This document shows positions 24,039 to 32,982 of a DNA stretch of 41,358 bases, one piece after another; the first letter of the stretch is position 1, and the number at the start of each line of letters is the position of its first letter. Source of the stretch: CAYLPU01 sp964385635 (lineage in GTDB: Bacteria > Chloroflexota > Anaerolineae > B4-G1); assembly GCA_964385635.1 (NCBI GenBank), contig CAYLPU010000043.1, positions 1 to 41,358 of the forward strand, in the 5' to 3' direction. The notes beneath the pieces are model-generated. The model was not told the DNA's origin. It saw only the letters and a program-made list of their open reading frames with translations, and made no database searches. The position numbers and the translations under genes were made by a program.

Positions 24039-25850
24039 CTACGTCCACATGTCCCCCGCCCGGCGCGGGAGGAGGGACACGTCCCCGCTCTGATAGATAA
24101 CCTCTCCCCCTACGAGCGTCATCTCGACGGGAATCTGCCACAAACGCTGCACCGGCGCGGTGTACGGGTCCTCACTCCAAACAACCAGATCGGCCAGTTT
24201 CCCTACCTCGATGGAACCTTTGATGTCCTCCTCAAACCCAGCGTAGGCGCTGCCCCCTGTATGAGCCCGCAGCGCCTCCTGTACTGTCAGGCATTGGTCG
24301 GGGTCTACCTGCTCGTTGGAGAAGGTGACACGCCGCACCGCGCCGAAGAGTGTCACCTGCGGCGTCAGCCAGGGAGTGGTCGGCGAGTCGGAGCCCAGAG
24401 CCAGCGGGATGCCGGCCTCCAGCCACTCGCGGGTGACAATATACCGCTGCGTCCGCGCCTCGCCAAACAATTGCTTGAGGCGATCCAGGCTGGGGATCAT
24501 CCGCACGAACTGCGGCTGGGTGCTGACCACTACTCCCAGATCCTTCATCCGCTGCGTTGCCTCCGGGGTGGTAAGAATGACATGCTCGATGCGATGGCGC
24601 GGGTCGGGGCGGGGGTTACCGTTCATCGCCGCCTCGTACGCGTCCAACGTAAGGTCCACCGCCGCGTCGCCCACGCAGTGCACGCAGATCTGCAGACCGG
24701 TATCGTGCAGGGCGCGGATGGCATCCTTGAAGGTTTACGGGTCCCAGGTGGGGGTATCCCAGCGCACGCCGCTGTGGGGTTCGTGGCAATAGGCCATCAG
24801 CGCCTGGCCGTCGAGCAAGAACTTGAAACCAGCGAAACGCATGAACCCGTTCCCTTCGTAATACTCGACCTCTTTCAATGCCCGCTCCAGGTCTCCGGGC
24901 CATTCCAGGGTATAGTACACCTGGCCGCGAAGTAGCATCCCCCCTTCCCGGTCGGTGTCGAAGTAGGCCGATACGGTATCTACGCCGCGCACGTTGTTAT
25001 CGTGGAAAGTGGTGACCCCACAGGCGGCGAAGATGGGTTGGGCGTATGCGATGTTATCGCGCGCCATCTCCGGCGTGGGGAGGGGGATGTGTCGCCGCAG
25101 CACGTCCATCGCCCTGTGGTTGTAGAAGACGCCGGTCGGCTCACCATCTGCATCCCGCTCAATCACCCCTCCGGTCGGATCCGGCGTATCGGCTGCGACG
25201 CCAGCCGTCTCCAGCGCCAGGCTGTTAGCCGAGCCATAATGCCCGCCCTGCTGGACGAGAAAGACGGGGTGGTAGGGGGACACAGGGTCCAGGTCATACC
25301 GGTTGGGCAGCCTGTCTCCCACCCACAGGAAGTACCCCTTGACCCACTCCCCTTCCACCGTGTGGGCCACGGCCTCGGCCAGTTTTGTTTGCAGGTCGTC
25401 CATCGTCTTGACCTCGGGCGGCATGAGGGGCACGTAGAAGCCCTGAAGCAGGCCCAGTATTTGCAGGTGGTTATGGGCATCAATCAGGCCGGGGGTGACC
25501 GGTTTGCCGCCCAGGTCTACCACCTGCGTGGCTTCACCGACCAGTGGAGCCACGTCGTCGCTGATCCCCACGGCCCGGATGAGGCCGTCCTTGACGGCGA
25601 CCGCCTGGGCGATGGTGTCGGCGGGGTCCACGGTGATGACCTTGCCGTTGAGCAGCACCAGGTCGGCAGCCTGTTCCGGCGGGGCGGTGGGGATGATGGG
25701 AGGCGTCAACGTATGAGTGGGGGTGAGGGTAGGGACGGCGGTCGCGGTGCCCTTCTCGCGTCCGCAGGCCAGCGCTGTGCCGGCCAATGCTGCTCCCGCG
25801 ACGCGCAAGAACTGGCGGCGGGTGAGGCGTTGGGGTTGTGATTTGCTCAT
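24039..25850 (-). pseudogene. Tat-exported amidohydrolase (Amidohydro_3/YtcJ-like) interrupted by an in-frame TAA
   Basis: The frame covers 603 sense codons plus an internal TAA at 24737-24735 (codon 372). Both sides are in the same frame and match one family, so this is a nonsense change, not a frameshift. The local DP-stop-TFKDAIRAL suggests GAA to TAA. The N-terminus carries a twin-arginine signal (RRQFLR) and a lipobox-like TALAC, then a Thr/Pro linker. The catalytic part has VTPGLIDAHNH and, after the stop, HCVGDAAVDLTLDAYE, RHRIEHV, LGSDSPTTPW and a closing GKLADLVVWSEDPY. YtcJ-type enzymes hydrolyse amide or formamide bonds at a metal centre. GGAGGGAAGTTCG precedes the ATG. The stop removes essential histidines, so it is inactive unless read through or a sequencing error. 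Confidence 0.85.
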
Positions 25851-25862
25851 CGAACTTCCCTC

Positions 25863-26120
25863 CTATGCTGGGCGAAGATATCGGACGCAACGCGCGATAC
25901 GTGCTGCGCGAAAGCATAAGGCGACCCCCAGCCCGAACAGCAGCAGGGAAAAGGCCGAGCCGCAGAGTCGCCTGGGACAGGTAGCTCCTCCGCCAGCACA
26001 GTGGTGGGCGTTGGAGTGGGTGGCCTCGACTGCGATGACGGTTGGGGCAGGGGCCGGACACCGGCGTAGGCCAGCGCCCGGCCCTGTCCATCCTTGCAGT
26101 CGTGGCGGTGCCTGTGGCAG
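25863..26120 (-). pseudogene. Gene remnant with LPxTG-like sorting tail
   Basis: In the 276-base gap between the secreted-repeat gene and the amidohydrolase, one minus frame reads PPTPTPTTVLAEELPVPG. A different frame then reads SAFSLLLFGLGVALCFRAARIAR to a TAG at 25863, giving a linker, an LPxxG box, a membrane helix and a basic tail. A frameshift between the box and the helix would explain the split. No intact start or upstream domain is visible. The helix frame is also open back to the stop of the upstream gene. This is inference from motif order. Confidence 0.4.
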
Positions 26121-26126
26121 TGCATG

Positions 26127-27599
26127 CTATTGCGACATGACCACGGCACGGATCATGTAGTCGAGCACCGTCATCTCGACCCAGGGCACCTCGTAACTGC
26201 GCCCATCAGGGGCCGAGGTATCCACGCCCAGCGAGGGGTCTGAGTGTTGTTCGGAGTACAGGAAACCCACGTAGAAATCACCGCTCACCGTCAGGTTATG
26301 GCCCGACAGATCCACGTCGAACCAACCTGTGCCTGCCGGCGGTGTGGCTGTAAAGGGTGTGATCAGGTCGTCGTGGTTGGTGTCCCACACGTGCACCTGG
26401 ATGGGGTGGTCATCTTCAGCGGTATTAAGATAGTAGTGTGCCCTTACCAACTGCGCCGAAGCGCCTGGTGTGGTGAACCTCACGGCAAAGCCACTGTCCA
26501 AGGTGGCCGACGATTGATCGGAATCGGCGGTGCCGTCGTCGTAGGTCAGTGGAGGCACGTAGTCGTTCAGTACCAACGGCAGGTAGATCCTGTACCCCCG
26601 CCCCCAGATACGGACGCGGACCTGGGGACAAATCTGATCATGGAGCCGACGGGCAACAACAACGGTATTGCCGGTCAGCTCCTGCAAGTTCGTGCCTTGC
26701 CAACCGATGAACCAATCGTGATTTCCCCCAGCGAACCACTGGCTAATGCCGCCGACTGTGGGGGAATAGCACTCCCCCCGCACCAGCAGCAGGTTGGGGT
26801 CCCAGTTCAATCCGTGTGTGAACGTGAACTCGGTGCCGGGTGCGATGTTCTGCCAACCCTCTAGGTCCTCCAGGCTGTCGTAGTCCGGCGGGTCTCCATG
26901 CACCACGGTTACGCGCACCTGTTCGATGTCGGTGTCATGGGAGTGGCGGGACACCTGGACCATGTTGTCGGTCAAGTTATGCCAGTAGGCCCCCAGCATG
27001 TGTTGGGGACCATCAACCGCCAGGCCGCCGTAGGCGAAGTGGTGGATGCCCCGGTTCGTGCCGCTGAACCATAGGCCCACCGTCAAGTCCGTGGCCGTGA
27101 TCCCCACGTTGTGGCTGAGGGTAATTGTCTCCCCCGGGGTAATGTCCCTCCACCCACTGTCGTAGTCTGGCGTGGCGAGCGGGTCCCAGACCCGTATGCG
27201 GACCCGGTCGGCTGCGTTGTCGTCTGCTTGCCGATAGACCTGAACCGTGTTGGCCGTGAGATTCTGCCAGTGCGCGCCATACCAGTTGCCGTTGCTCTCC
27301 AGGCCGCCGTAGTTGCGGCGGTTGATGCCCAGACCACCGTACGTATCCAGGAACAACAATTCCACGGCGTAGTCGTCCGGATCACCACCCAGGTTGTGGT
27401 TGAATGTGATCGTCTCGCCCTGGTTGATGGGATCCCAAGGGCTGCTCCAGCCGGCGGCACCCACAGCGCGGGGCTGAATGGCCAACGTCACAGGTGTGGA
27501 TGGGCTGGCGGTCACGCTACCAGCCAGCAGGAGCAGCGCGGCCAGCGCCAGTCCGGCCACCACCGCGATCCAGATTTGCACTCGTCTGTCGTTCATCAT
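26127..27599 (-). CDS. Secreted protein with three beta-rich repeats and a YLPLVL linker
   Basis: 490 residues with a signal peptide (IWIAVVAGLALAALLLLAG). Three copies of a domain of about 85 residues follow at roughly 50-130, 140-225 and 235-325. Each starts with W..I.PGE.ITF.HN, has an FGG/YGG turn, then H/YW.NLT.N.VQV.R and ends in VR.R.W. Next is IYLPLVL, a short motif I associate with Chloroflexota exported proteins. The C-terminal 140-residue domain (DDGTADSD ... GFAVRFTTPG ... GDFYVGFLY) looks like a jelly-roll. The function is unknown; adhesion or ligand binding at the surface is possible. AAAGGAGGAAA precedes the ATG at 27599; ATG at 27596 is equally plausible. Confidence 0.75.
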   Translation of the reverse strand: MMNDRRVQIWIAVVAGLALAALLLLAGSVTASPSTPVTLAIQPRAVGAAGWSSPWDPINQGETITFNHNLGGDPDDYAVELLFLDTYGGLGINRRNYGGLESNGNWYGAHWQNLTANTVQVYRQADDNAADRVRIRVWDPLATPDYDSGWRDITPGETITLSHNVGITATDLTVGLWFSGTNRGIHHFAYGGLAVDGPQHMLGAYWHNLTDNMVQVSRHSHDTDIEQVRVTVVHGDPPDYDSLEDLEGWQNIAPGTEFTFTHGLNWDPNLLLVRGECYSPTVGGISQWFAGGNHDWFIGWQGTNLQELTGNTVVVARRLHDQICPQVRVRIWGRGYRIYLPLVLNDYVPPLTYDDGTADSDQSSATLDSGFAVRFTTPGASAQLVRAHYYLNTAEDDHPIQVHVWDTNHDDLITPFTATPPAGTGWFDVDLSGHNLTVSGDFYVGFLYSEQHSDPSLGVDTSAPDGRSYEVPWVEMTVLDYMIRAVVMSQ

Positions 27600-27727
27600 T
27601 TTCCTCCTTTCCTCTATGCCTACTTGCCTGCCGCGTTGAGACTGCTCCATCACGTGATCATACTTTCACTCTCCTTCCCTATCAGCGATGATACACCATA
27701 GTGAGGGCTGCGCATTGAGGGCATCCC

Positions 27728-27949
27728 TCACGGCACGCAGCCACCCCGGATGCAGCGGCCGTTGGGCGCTTCCCAGCCGGTGCAGGTCTCACCCGCATCG
27801 CAGAGAAAGCCGTTGAACTCGTACTGTCCGGTACAGGTGAACTGGGTTCGCTCGGGTTCGGTGAAGAATTCGACCTCTATCCAGATGTCGAAGGGGACAG
27901 AGGGTGCGCCCGCTGTGCCTAGTTCAGACGTGCTATCAATGTAGAACAC
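27728..27949 (-). CDS. Short Cys-rich hypothetical protein or gene 3' remnant
   Basis: 73 codons from a GTG at 27949. Codon third positions are G/C-rich, as in true genes here. The protein has five cysteines (CTGQYEFNGFLCDAGETC and a final CIRGGC), which suggests an extracytoplasmic disulphide domain. No signal peptide and no ribosome-binding site are seen. It may be the C-terminal remnant of a larger secreted protein. The family is not recognised. Confidence 0.35.
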   Translation of the reverse strand: MFYIDSTSELGTAGAPSVPFDIWIEVEFFTEPERTQFTCTGQYEFNGFLCDAGETCTGWEAPNGRCIRGGCVP

Positions 27950-28264
27950 TGCTTGACTTATCGCTCACACTGCTCCGAGATCTGCCCCTAGTATATCTAT
28001 TTTAGGAAACTGGGCAAGACGTGGCGACCGATACAAGGCGAGCGTATCACAGAGGGGACAAGAATGAGGGGGGATAGGGTCACAGCGTTCGTTAAAAGGG
28101 GAAAAAGGGGGCTGTCACCGGAATATAATGGGAAGTGCCAGCCTCGTGAAAATGGGGTACACTGTACCCAGCCAAAAAGACACGACAGGAGGCTGGCCAA
28201 TGCAGTGCACCATAGGATGGGCAAATCACCAGCGGCAGTGGGGTGCTATCGCGCACACAATAGC
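27950..28264. other. Gene-poor stretch with candidate regulatory elements
   Basis: No convincing gene. It holds A/G-rich DNA, a TATAAT at 28124-28129 without a good -35, a perfect 15-base palindrome at 28155-28169 (gggtacactgtaccc), flanking imperfect arms gccagcctcgtg (28138-28149) and a GGCTGGC near 28191-28198, and an AGGAGG at 28187-28192 followed by ATG at 28200 that opens only a 27-codon frame. This may be the 5' region of a former gene now joined to the truncated permease. Confidence 0.4.
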
Positions 28265-28985
28265 GGTTATGACCTTTCCCTGACTTTCAAGCACTTCACA
28301 GAATTCTACGTAGCGGGTGCTCACCACGGCGCTCTCCATGTGTTATGGAACACTGTCAAGATGGCCGCACTTACCGCCGTCGGGGGCACAATCATTGTGT
28401 TCTTCAGCGCGTATCTGATCGAGAGAAGTAGAGAATTGAAAAAGGTTCGTGCCGCGCTCTATCTCCTCTCAGTTATACCTTTGGCGATTCCGGGCACAGT
28501 TCTGGGTCTAGCCTACCTTCTTACCTTCAACAATCCGGCGAATCCGCTCAATGTGCTGTACGGGACCTTGACCATCCTGTCACTCTCCTCGGTCTTCCAC
28601 TACTACACTGTCCCCTTTTCTCACGGCAACAGCCGCCCTCAAGCAGATGGATCCTGCGTTCGAGGCGATTGGGGAGTCCCTCGACGCGCCCTTCTACCGC
28701 ACCTTCTGGCGCGTCGTGGTGCCGCTGGGGCTGCCGGCCGTCATCTCAATCGCCACGTATCTCTTTCTCAACTCGCTGGTCACCCTCTCAGCGATTGCCT
28801 TCCTTTTTGTCCCGGGCAAGGAAATGGCGTCGGTGATGGTGATGTTTCTGGACGATGCAGCCGAAACCGCACAGGCTATGGCGATGGCGTTGTTGATCCT
28901 CGTCACCGGGCTGATGTCGCGCGGCTTTTTCAGCCTGCTGACTCGCAGCATTGAACGGCGCACGCAGGCCTGGACCCAACGCTAA
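28265..28985 (+). pseudogene. ABC transporter permease, 5' truncated and frameshifted
   Basis: 28265-28615 encodes LSLTFKHFTEFY, LWNTVKMAALTAVGGTIIVFFSAYLIER and VIPLAIPGTVLGLAYLL, like the second permease half of FbpB/PhnV-type importers (iron or phosphonate). After a T4 run at 28616-28619 the homology continues one frame over: LTATAALKQMDPAFEAIGESL, then the EAA-loop-like region FWRVVVPLGLPAV and three further helices to a TAA at 28985. Removing one T restores a single frame. The first half of the usual protein is missing, and no ATPase or binding protein is nearby. The stop overlaps the convergent glycosyltransferase stop by three bases. Confidence 0.75.
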
Positions 28986-30289
28986 GCGGATGAGTAGGTG
29001 GTCAGCAAGCAGGAAGCGACCTGATCCCAGGTATAGCCCTCCAAGATGGTCTGGCGCGCACGACGCCCCATGCCATGCCGTGCTGCCTCGTCCATGCCCG
29101 CCAACCGCACCACAGCCTGCGCCAACTGCGCCACATCGTTGTGATCCACCAGCAACCCGTTCACACCATCGGCGATGACGTCTCGCGAACCACCATGAAC
29201 GCTGGCAATGAGAGGACGCTCCAGTAGCATCGCCTCCAGCATGGCGACGGAGAAGTATTCCTGCGAGGGGAGCACCACCCCGTCGGCGGCAGCGAAGTAG
29301 CCAGGCATGCGCTCGTGGGGTACCGGGGGATGGGTGAGCACACAGCCACCCAGGCCCTGCTCGGCTATGAACCGTCTCAGCCGGGTAGCGTAGTCGGTGG
29401 GAGGCTCGGGCCAAGCCAGGAGCAGGAGGCGGAAAGAACCACCTGCCAGCGCAGAGCGGGCCTCGACGAGCGCCCGCAGGATGTTCTCCTGCCCCTTACG
29501 ATGGTCCACCCGCGACGGCAACAGCAAGAGGAACTCGGAATCGGCCACCCCCAGGACGGTCCGCACCCGGAGCCCGGTCCCCGGCGGAGCGGGCGGAAAA
29601 TCGGCCGGGTCAATGCCATTAGGGATGACGGTCACACGCGGATCACCGGGGGGAACGGCATCGTAGTGGGCGGCCAGGAACTCCGCCCCAGCAGTAGAGA
29701 GGGGCAGGATGCGGTCGGCGGCGGCCAGCGAGCGCTCCTCGGAGGCAATGCGCACCGGGAAATTGTAGCGGTGGTCGAGTTCATCCGGCTCCGCTTCGTT
29801 CCGGGCCAGGCTATCGGCCCGCTTGCGTCGGCCCAGGGAGTGAGTGGTGAGCAGTGTGGGAGGATGGTGGGGCCAGCGAGCCTTGAGCAGGGTGACCGTC
29901 TCCCAGCCGTCGGCGTAGTGACCGTGCAGTAGGTCGTAACGCAACCCCAGTCCCCCATCCTCATGGGCCGCGAAAGCCAGGATGTGCTCCACAAATTCGG
30001 AGATAGGTGTGCCGTAAAGGAGCTCCTTGGAGATGTGCCGATCGGCAGGCCCGCAGGGGAGGCGGATAAGCCGCACGCGGGGGTCGCCGTCGAGGAACTT
30101 GACCGGAGTGGCGGCGCAGGGATCGCTATCTTGCAGGCGGGTGAAGATGTCCACGTAGACGTGCGGGTCGGCGCGGGTCAGGGCATGAGGCAGTTTGTTC
30201 ATCACTACACTCTGCCCGCCCTGTGACTCCTCGCCTAGCCGATCCAACCAATCCGGCCGGCAGTGGGGGCTGGTCCATAATACACGCAT
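28982..30289 (-). CDS. GT4-family glycosyltransferase (sucrose-phosphate synthase-like)
   Basis: 435 residues with a GT-B fold. The N-terminal domain has GGQSVVMNKLPHAL and YDLLHGHYADGW. The C-terminal Rossmann domain has VIPNGIDPADF, SRVDHRKGQENILRAL and the EYFSVAMLE (E-x7-E) nucleotide-sugar motif. The GGQ...LHGHY pattern resembles sucrose/mannosylglycerate-type retaining transferases. The ATG at 30289 follows GGAGCGATACG; an in-frame upstream extension is not supported. It is divergent from the next GT4 gene, with about 150 bases between. Solute glycoside or envelope glycan synthesis is possible; the acceptor is unknown. Confidence 0.85.
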   Translation of the reverse strand: MRVLWTSPHCRPDWLDRLGEESQGGQSVVMNKLPHALTRADPHVYVDIFTRLQDSDPCAATPVKFLDGDPRVRLIRLPCGPADRHISKELLYGTPISEFVEHILAFAAHEDGGLGLRYDLLHGHYADGWETVTLLKARWPHHPPTLLTTHSLGRRKRADSLARNEAEPDELDHRYNFPVRIASEERSLAAADRILPLSTAGAEFLAAHYDAVPPGDPRVTVIPNGIDPADFPPAPPGTGLRVRTVLGVADSEFLLLLPSRVDHRKGQENILRALVEARSALAGGSFRLLLLAWPEPPTDYATRLRRFIAEQGLGGCVLTHPPVPHERMPGYFAAADGVVLPSQEYFSVAMLEAMLLERPLIASVHGGSRDVIADGVNGLLVDHNDVAQLAQAVVRLAGMDEAARHGMGRRARQTILEGYTWDQVASCLLTTYSSA

Positions 30290-30442
30290 CGTATCGCTCC
30301 TCCCACACAAAGTTGCGACATAGTAACACGCTTGAGGCAGTGTGTCAAGTGAGTTTGGTCATCAGAAGGAATCCATGCTACAATACGGCACGTCCGCCAC
30401 ACCCGCTTCCCTATCCTGTACGGCACAATTATGGAGGAGTAT

Positions 30443-31768
30443 ATGCACATCGCTCAGGCATCGCTGCAATTCGGGGCCACGTCCACCGGCGGCGGGGGTG
30501 TCCACGTCGAGAAAGTAACCGAATACCTGCGCCGGGCGGGACATCAAGTGACAGTGCTCTCCATCCACACCAAAAAGACACTGACCGCCAAGCCGACACT
30601 CCATCCCGATGGTCACTGGAGCCAGGAGGACCTTGACGGACTGACGGTCGTGCGCTTTCTGATCGAGGAGGGGCTGGAGAACCCCTACGCTGGTGACAAG
30701 CACACGGAACTGATGCGCATTCACCGCTTCTGCCAAGCGGTGGCGGCGTGGCTGCGGGAGCGGGTGGCTACATTCGACGCCGTGCACTTACACGGTCATC
30801 ACGCCGTTCCGGGTTGGCTGGCCTGGGCGCTGCGCGGCCAGCCCTTCCGCGTCGTCTCCACAGTGCATTACCTGGAATCCACGAACGTGGAGGCGGCGCG
30901 AGGGGGGCTGATGCACTACCGGATTTCGCAGGCAGACCTGGCACAGATGATGGAGTGGGAGGCGCTGGCTCGCTTCGCCGACGTGCCGGTCGTCATCAGC
31001 CCAGGGATGGAGCAGGACTTCCTCGACCTGCTGAACAAACTGAGCATCGATGACACAGAAGTACGCCCACGACTGCGGCTAGTCTCCAGTGGTATTGACC
31101 CGGAGTCCATCCGGCCCCGCGCAGGGGTAGAAGCGAAACTCGCGAGCGTACCCGACCCCGTCGGGGTGCTCACCTTCGCCCGACTCGATCCGGTCAAAGG
31201 CCTCGAGTACGCCATCCGTGGCGCAGCGCAGGCGACGGAATTCACGCAGCGGCGGTTTCGGCTCACAGTGGCCGGTGTGCCGGAGGAACCGATTTACATC
31301 CCCGTACTGGAGCAGGAGATTGAGGCAGCAAAGCACGTACTGCCGGTGGAACTCACCATCTTTGATCACATATTTGCACCTACGAAGCGAGACTGCTTCC
31401 TCGACCGCTTCAATCTCTACCTCTTCCCATCACTGCGCGAGCCCTTCGGCATCACGGTTGTAGAGGCCGGTGCACGAGGGCTGCCGGTGGTGACTACCGA
31501 CTCGCCGGGGCCGGTCTACATTCTGGAAAGTCCCCGACGTGAGGAATACACCTGGGGAATGGCGACCGACTACGGCGTCCTGATACGGCGCACCGGCGAC
31601 CCAGAGCAGAACCTGGCCCCGAACGTGGCCCAGGCGCTGGCGTGGACGCTGGAGACCTGGGAAGCGACGGCAGCGCGGGCGCTGGCCTTTCACCAGCGCA
31701 TTCAGGAACGGTTCACTTGGCCGAAGGTGACAGAGGCGTACCTGGCGCTGTATCGGGATAGTACGTAA
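30443..31768 (+). CDS. GT4-family glycosyltransferase
   Basis: 441 residues, GT-B. It opens MHIAQASLQFGATSTGGGGVH, has FDAVHLHGHHAVPGWLAWAL, LVSSGIDPESIRP, LTFARLDPVKGLEYAI and LREPFGITVVEAGARGLPVVTT with the E-x7-E motif. The start is the second ATG (30443), because GGAGGAG ends a few bases before it. Paired divergently with another GT4 at 28982-30289. The pair may act on one pathway, but no sugar-nucleotide or phosphatase gene is adjacent to name it. Confidence 0.85.
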   Translation: MHIAQASLQFGATSTGGGGVHVEKVTEYLRRAGHQVTVLSIHTKKTLTAKPTLHPDGHWSQEDLDGLTVVRFLIEEGLENPYAGDKHTELMRIHRFCQAVAAWLRERVATFDAVHLHGHHAVPGWLAWALRGQPFRVVSTVHYLESTNVEAARGGLMHYRISQADLAQMMEWEALARFADVPVVISPGMEQDFLDLLNKLSIDDTEVRPRLRLVSSGIDPESIRPRAGVEAKLASVPDPVGVLTFARLDPVKGLEYAIRGAAQATEFTQRRFRLTVAGVPEEPIYIPVLEQEIEAAKHVLPVELTIFDHIFAPTKRDCFLDRFNLYLFPSLREPFGITVVEAGARGLPVVTTDSPGPVYILESPRREEYTWGMATDYGVLIRRTGDPEQNLAPNVAQALAWTLETWEATAARALAFHQRIQERFTWPKVTEAYLALYRDST

Positions 31769-32015
31769 CTATCACGCAGGCGGGGAAGGCGGCATTACGA
31801 GGACATCGGCGAAACGTCCAAGCGTGAAACGCGATGCGTAATGCGTGAAGCGTAGTTATGCTGCAACTGCTCAGCCTGCACCTCGTGAGGGTCTGCGACC
31901 TTCAATTTTCGCAGAGTTTGCTGGGAATGGCCCCGCCTTCGTTCGCCGAAGGTCTCTGACCGAGGCGTAAAATGCCCGGTCGGGAGACCTTCACCTATCA
32001 ACCTGAGTAGCTACG
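31769..32015. repeat. Intergenic stretch with two dispersed repeats
   Basis: No gene is seen. 31821-31855 is a cgtgaaacgcgatgcgtaat-type tandem, the family of 19765-19797. 31948-31992 is an inverted repeat whose arms (gaaggtctctgaccg and cggtcgggagaccttc) match the GAGACC units at 7359-7441. The loop is aggcgtaaaatgcc. No T-tract follows, so a role as terminator is uncertain. Confidence 0.6.
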
Positions 32016-32642
32016 TTATGCTTTACGATACGGCTCCAGCAAGTGGTGCACAGCCTTGTTGCACACAACGGCGAACAGTGCTGGCGTGATGAAGAACCAC
32101 AGCACTGGGAAAAACACGCTAATGACAGCCACCACCAACAGCAACAGTGCCAGCACGAGACTGAAGCCAGGGTTAGCGACGAAGAGCACGGCGGCGTTGC
32201 GCAACGCCACCCGCAGCCGTTGATCCTCCTGCTCCAACAGCAGCGCCAGAGGGTACATCTGGAGGACCAGCCACAGGAATGCCGCCACCGCCCAAAACGC
32301 GCGTATCCAAAGGCTCAAGGTGGAACTAATCTCAAACGGTGCGTTGCCCAGTGTGTAGAAGCGGACGTTGGTGATCACGATGATAACTACCAGAACATTG
32401 AGCAGCGCCAGCTCCCACGCTTTCCAGAAATAGCGCCGGAAGCCCTCGAGGTAGTCGCTCCAGCCGACGGCCTTCCCCTGCGCCACCCGGTTCGCGGTAC
32501 TCCATAGGCCGGCCAACGCTGGCGGAAACGTGACCACCAGGATCGCCAACAGCGCGGTAACAACGTTCATCAGCGCCAGTAGGAACAACCCGTCCCAGAA
32601 GTCCTTCAGCGCCTCCCAGAAGATGCGAAAAACGTCCTTCAT
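32016..32642 (-). CDS. YesL-like (DUF624) membrane protein
   Basis: 208 residues with about five membrane helices. FWEALKDFWDGLFLLALMNVV, then TFPPALAGLWSTANRVAQGK and SDYLEGFRRYFWKAWELALLN, fit the YesL/DUF624 pattern: a first helix, a Pro-rich turn, then a cytoplasmic YF-rich stretch. The start is the ATG at 32642 with GGAG six bases upstream; the ATG at 32654 is possible. In Firmicutes YesL accompanies sugar importers and two-component genes. Here it stands alone before a GIY-YIG gene, and the role is unknown. Confidence 0.72.
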   Translation of the reverse strand: MKDVFRIFWEALKDFWDGLFLLALMNVVTALLAILVVTFPPALAGLWSTANRVAQGKAVGWSDYLEGFRRYFWKAWELALLNVLVVIIVITNVRFYTLGNAPFEISSTLSLWIRAFWAVAAFLWLVLQMYPLALLLEQEDQRLRVALRNAAVLFVANPGFSLVLALLLLVVAVISVFFPVLWFFITPALFAVVCNKAVHHLLEPYRKA

Positions 32643-32691
32643 TTTCTGCTCCATCCATTGGGCCCCATCGGCCAGCACCACGAGGACATGA

Positions 32692-32982
32692 TCACTCGTC
32701 GCAGCAGAAGACCGCGCCCTCGAAGGGTAGCCTCTGCGCAATCAGCGCTAGTTTCTGCGCCCGAGACAGCCGCCGGAAGCGAGCCTCGGCCCGCTGTGCC
32801 GCCCCCCGGTCGGGGAAGCGCCAGGCGGCAACGAGCGCCACAGGGCGACGGCCTGCCGTGTAACGCGCTCCCCGTCCGGTGTTGTGTTCCGCCACACGCC
32901 GTGCCAGGTCAGTGGTGACACCAGCATAAAGCGTACCATCGGCACAGCGCAGGGCATAAAGAGACCACGTCTGTCTCCCCAC
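32692..32982 (-). CDS. GIY-YIG nuclease family protein (YhbQ-like)
   Basis: 96 residues from a GTG at 32982 behind GAGGTGG; a TTG at 33012 gives 106. The compact domain reads SLYALRCADGTLYAGVTTDLARR (LYAL and YAGV replace GIY and YIG), then VAEHNTGRGARYTAGRRPV and a RAEARFRRLSRAQKLALI helix, as in single-domain YhbQ/UPF0213 proteins. These are putative small DNA endonucleases with repair or recombination roles; the precise function is unproven. It is about 50 bases upstream of the YesL-like gene on the same strand. Confidence 0.85.
   Translation of the reverse strand: MGRQTWSLYALRCADGTLYAGVTTDLARRVAEHNTGRGARYTAGRRPVALVAAWRFPDRGAAQRAEARFRRLSRAQKLALIAQRLPFEGAVFCCDE

Noticed and set aside
25002..25841. 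279-codon plus frame over the amidohydrolase
   Set aside because: Long antisense frames are common in high-GC DNA; the minus strand has clear family motifs on both sides of the stop.
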